A stretch of DNA of 39,139 nucleotides from a virus. The stretch lies in the IMG/VR virus record IMGVR_UViG_3300020034_000044, positions 1 to 39,139 of that record. The stretch is one strand, 5' to 3'. Positions 38,514-39,139 of the stretch are shown piece by piece. Position 1 is the first letter of the stretch. Each line of letters opens with the position of its first letter. The position numbers were made by a program, and so were the translations under genes. The notes below the pieces were generated by a model. It did no database searches. It saw only the letters and a program-made list of their open reading frames with translations, and was not told the origin of the DNA.

Positions 38514-39139
38514 TTCGCAGCCTCAAGCTCTGCCACGTATGAGCGCGACTCAAGCCATGCGAACGTCTCTTTGTTGTCTCGATAAAACATTTTCGATGCG
38601 ACCGGGGCCTGAATCATTCCCGCCATTGCCGGTTGAAGATCACGCACTTTCGGATTGGTAGCGCATACTTGCAGCCATCCGGCGAGACAATGCGTTGTGC
38701 CGCAAATAGCTTCCTCGGCACACGAACGATTGCGCCATTCTTCGCCCTCGTGCCAATGGCCCATGTCGAGCAACTTCTGATTGTCGAGGATGATTTCGCG
38801 CACCTTGTCCAGATTGGCGATTGATTCCTCTGGCGTTGCTGATGGGATATCGGTAATGGCACCCGCGAGGTTGGCACCCGTGAAGTTGGCATCCGTGAGG
38901 TCGGCACCCGCGAGGTTGGCACGCGTGAGGTAGGCACCCGCGAGGTCGGCACGCGTGAGGTAGGCACCCGTGAGGTTGGCACGCGTGAGGTAGGCACCCG
39001 TGAGGTTGGCATCCGTGAGGTCGGCACCCGCGAGGTCGGCACCCGCGAGGTTGGCACGCGTGAGGTCGGCACCCGCGAGGTTGGCACCCGTGAGGTTGGC
39101 ACCCGTGAGGTAGGCGCGCGCTTTAACCGCAGCCTCTAC
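38510..39139 (-). CDS. Pentapeptide-repeat protein, main part (N-terminus at 206-1)
   Basis: This is the body of a protein of about 234 residues whose ATG is at 206. Residues 34-118 are 17 pentapeptides of the A(N/D/Y)LTG/AG/TR type, one rung per quarter turn of a right-handed beta-helix. A short linker ([14 protein letters not shown]) follows, then a ~95-residue C-terminal domain with [17 protein letters not shown] and ESRSYVAEL. Pentapeptide proteins can mimic DNA or bind DNA gyrase, but most phage members are uncharacterised. It is transcribed from a promoter at 244-272 under the Cro-like operator. Confidence 0.85.
   Translation of the reverse strand, partial: VEAAVKARAYLTGANLTGANLAGADLTRANLAGADLAGADLTDANLTGAYLTRANLTGAYLTRADLAGAYLTRANLAGADLTDANFTGANLAGAITDIPSATPEESIANLDKVREIILDNQKLLDMGHWHEGEEWRNRSCAEEAICGTTHCLAGWLQVCATNPKVRDLQPAMAGMIQAPVASKMFYRDNKETFAWLESRSYVAELEAAK
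38861..39115 (-). repeat. 17 tandem 15-bp repeats coding pentapeptides
   Basis: Units read GCC(A/G/T)ACCTC(A/G)CG(G/C)(G/A)T with very few changes, mostly at the fixed variable codons. Near identity, even at synonymous sites, indicates recent expansion by slippage or recombination. Confidence 0.9.
39014..39139. repeat. Right copy of the 126-bp end overlap
   Basis: Identical to 6-131; see that entry. One of the two copies should be removed to give the unit genome of about 39,013 bp. Confidence 0.9.

Noticed and set aside
38614-39102. Minus-strand ORF with many PTSRV-type repeats
   Set aside because: It is another frame of the pentapeptide-repeat array; the pentapeptide frame has a proper start with ribosome site (206) and a sensible C-terminal domain.
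38861-39115. CRISPR-like array of short repeats
   Set aside because: The 15-bp units are contiguous with no unique spacers, and they code pentapeptides.
1-39139. tRNA or rRNA genes and attachment site
   Set aside because: No cloverleaf-like or rRNA-like segment was seen on reading, and without an integrase no att site can be argued. A tRNAscan run would confirm.

Overview
The window looks like one complete tailed-phage genome of the P22-like podovirus type. The first and last ~126 bases are identical (6-131 = 39014-39139), so the sequence closes into a circle of about 39,013 bp. The packaging and virion genes are recognisable by family: small and large terminase, P22-type portal (769 aa), scaffold, P22-type coat, a gp4-like connector, a gp10-like DNA-stabilisation protein, and three ejection proteins. 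Circular permutation agrees with headful packaging. The host is most likely a Gram-negative proteobacterium: there is a lipoprotein with a lipobox and a DUF3309 membrane protein. A finer host assignment would be guesswork.

Layout. Two transcription units diverge from a control region at 207-381. Leftward, the first gene is a pentapeptide-repeat protein that spans the contig junction (206 to 1, then 39139 to 38510). It is followed by about 28 small early genes running down to 29343; recognisable ones are a RecE-like exonuclease (36204-36941) with a partner gene, a zinc-finger J-domain protein (34111-34620) and several Cys-rich or coiled-coil proteins. Rightward from 382 come a Cro-like regulator, small DNA-binding proteins, two PD-(D/E)XK-type nucleases (2372-3189), and a DUF1376/YdaU-like replication protein with its partner (3191-4263).

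A terminator at 4771-4796 sits directly before the late region. Late genes: terS, terL, a GNAT protein, portal, a 5.9-kb block of structural proteins that includes two beta-propeller-like proteins (9378-15232), scaffold, coat and decoration protein, a second terminator (18168-18194), then connector, stabilisation protein, a cupin plus 2OG-oxygenase pair, ejection proteins, tail fibre, a transglutaminase-like protein and a run of tiny membrane proteins that probably form the lysis cassette. No canonical endolysin, integrase or CI-type repressor is visible.

How it works together. Nearly every neighbouring pair of genes overlaps by ATGA, GTGA or TAATG, so expression is probably by long, translationally coupled messages. 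The control region has a dyad operator exactly inside the spacer of the leftward promoter, and a rightward promoter placed so that the Cro-like mRNA would be leaderless. Several real genes are very short, down to 12-55 codons. The most notable candidates for new biology are the transglutaminase-like protein in the lysis/tail position, the cupin-hydroxylase pair in the tail module, the tiny-membrane-protein cluster, the thrombospondin-like mini-protein, and the repeat-variable pentapeptide protein under a Cro-like switch.
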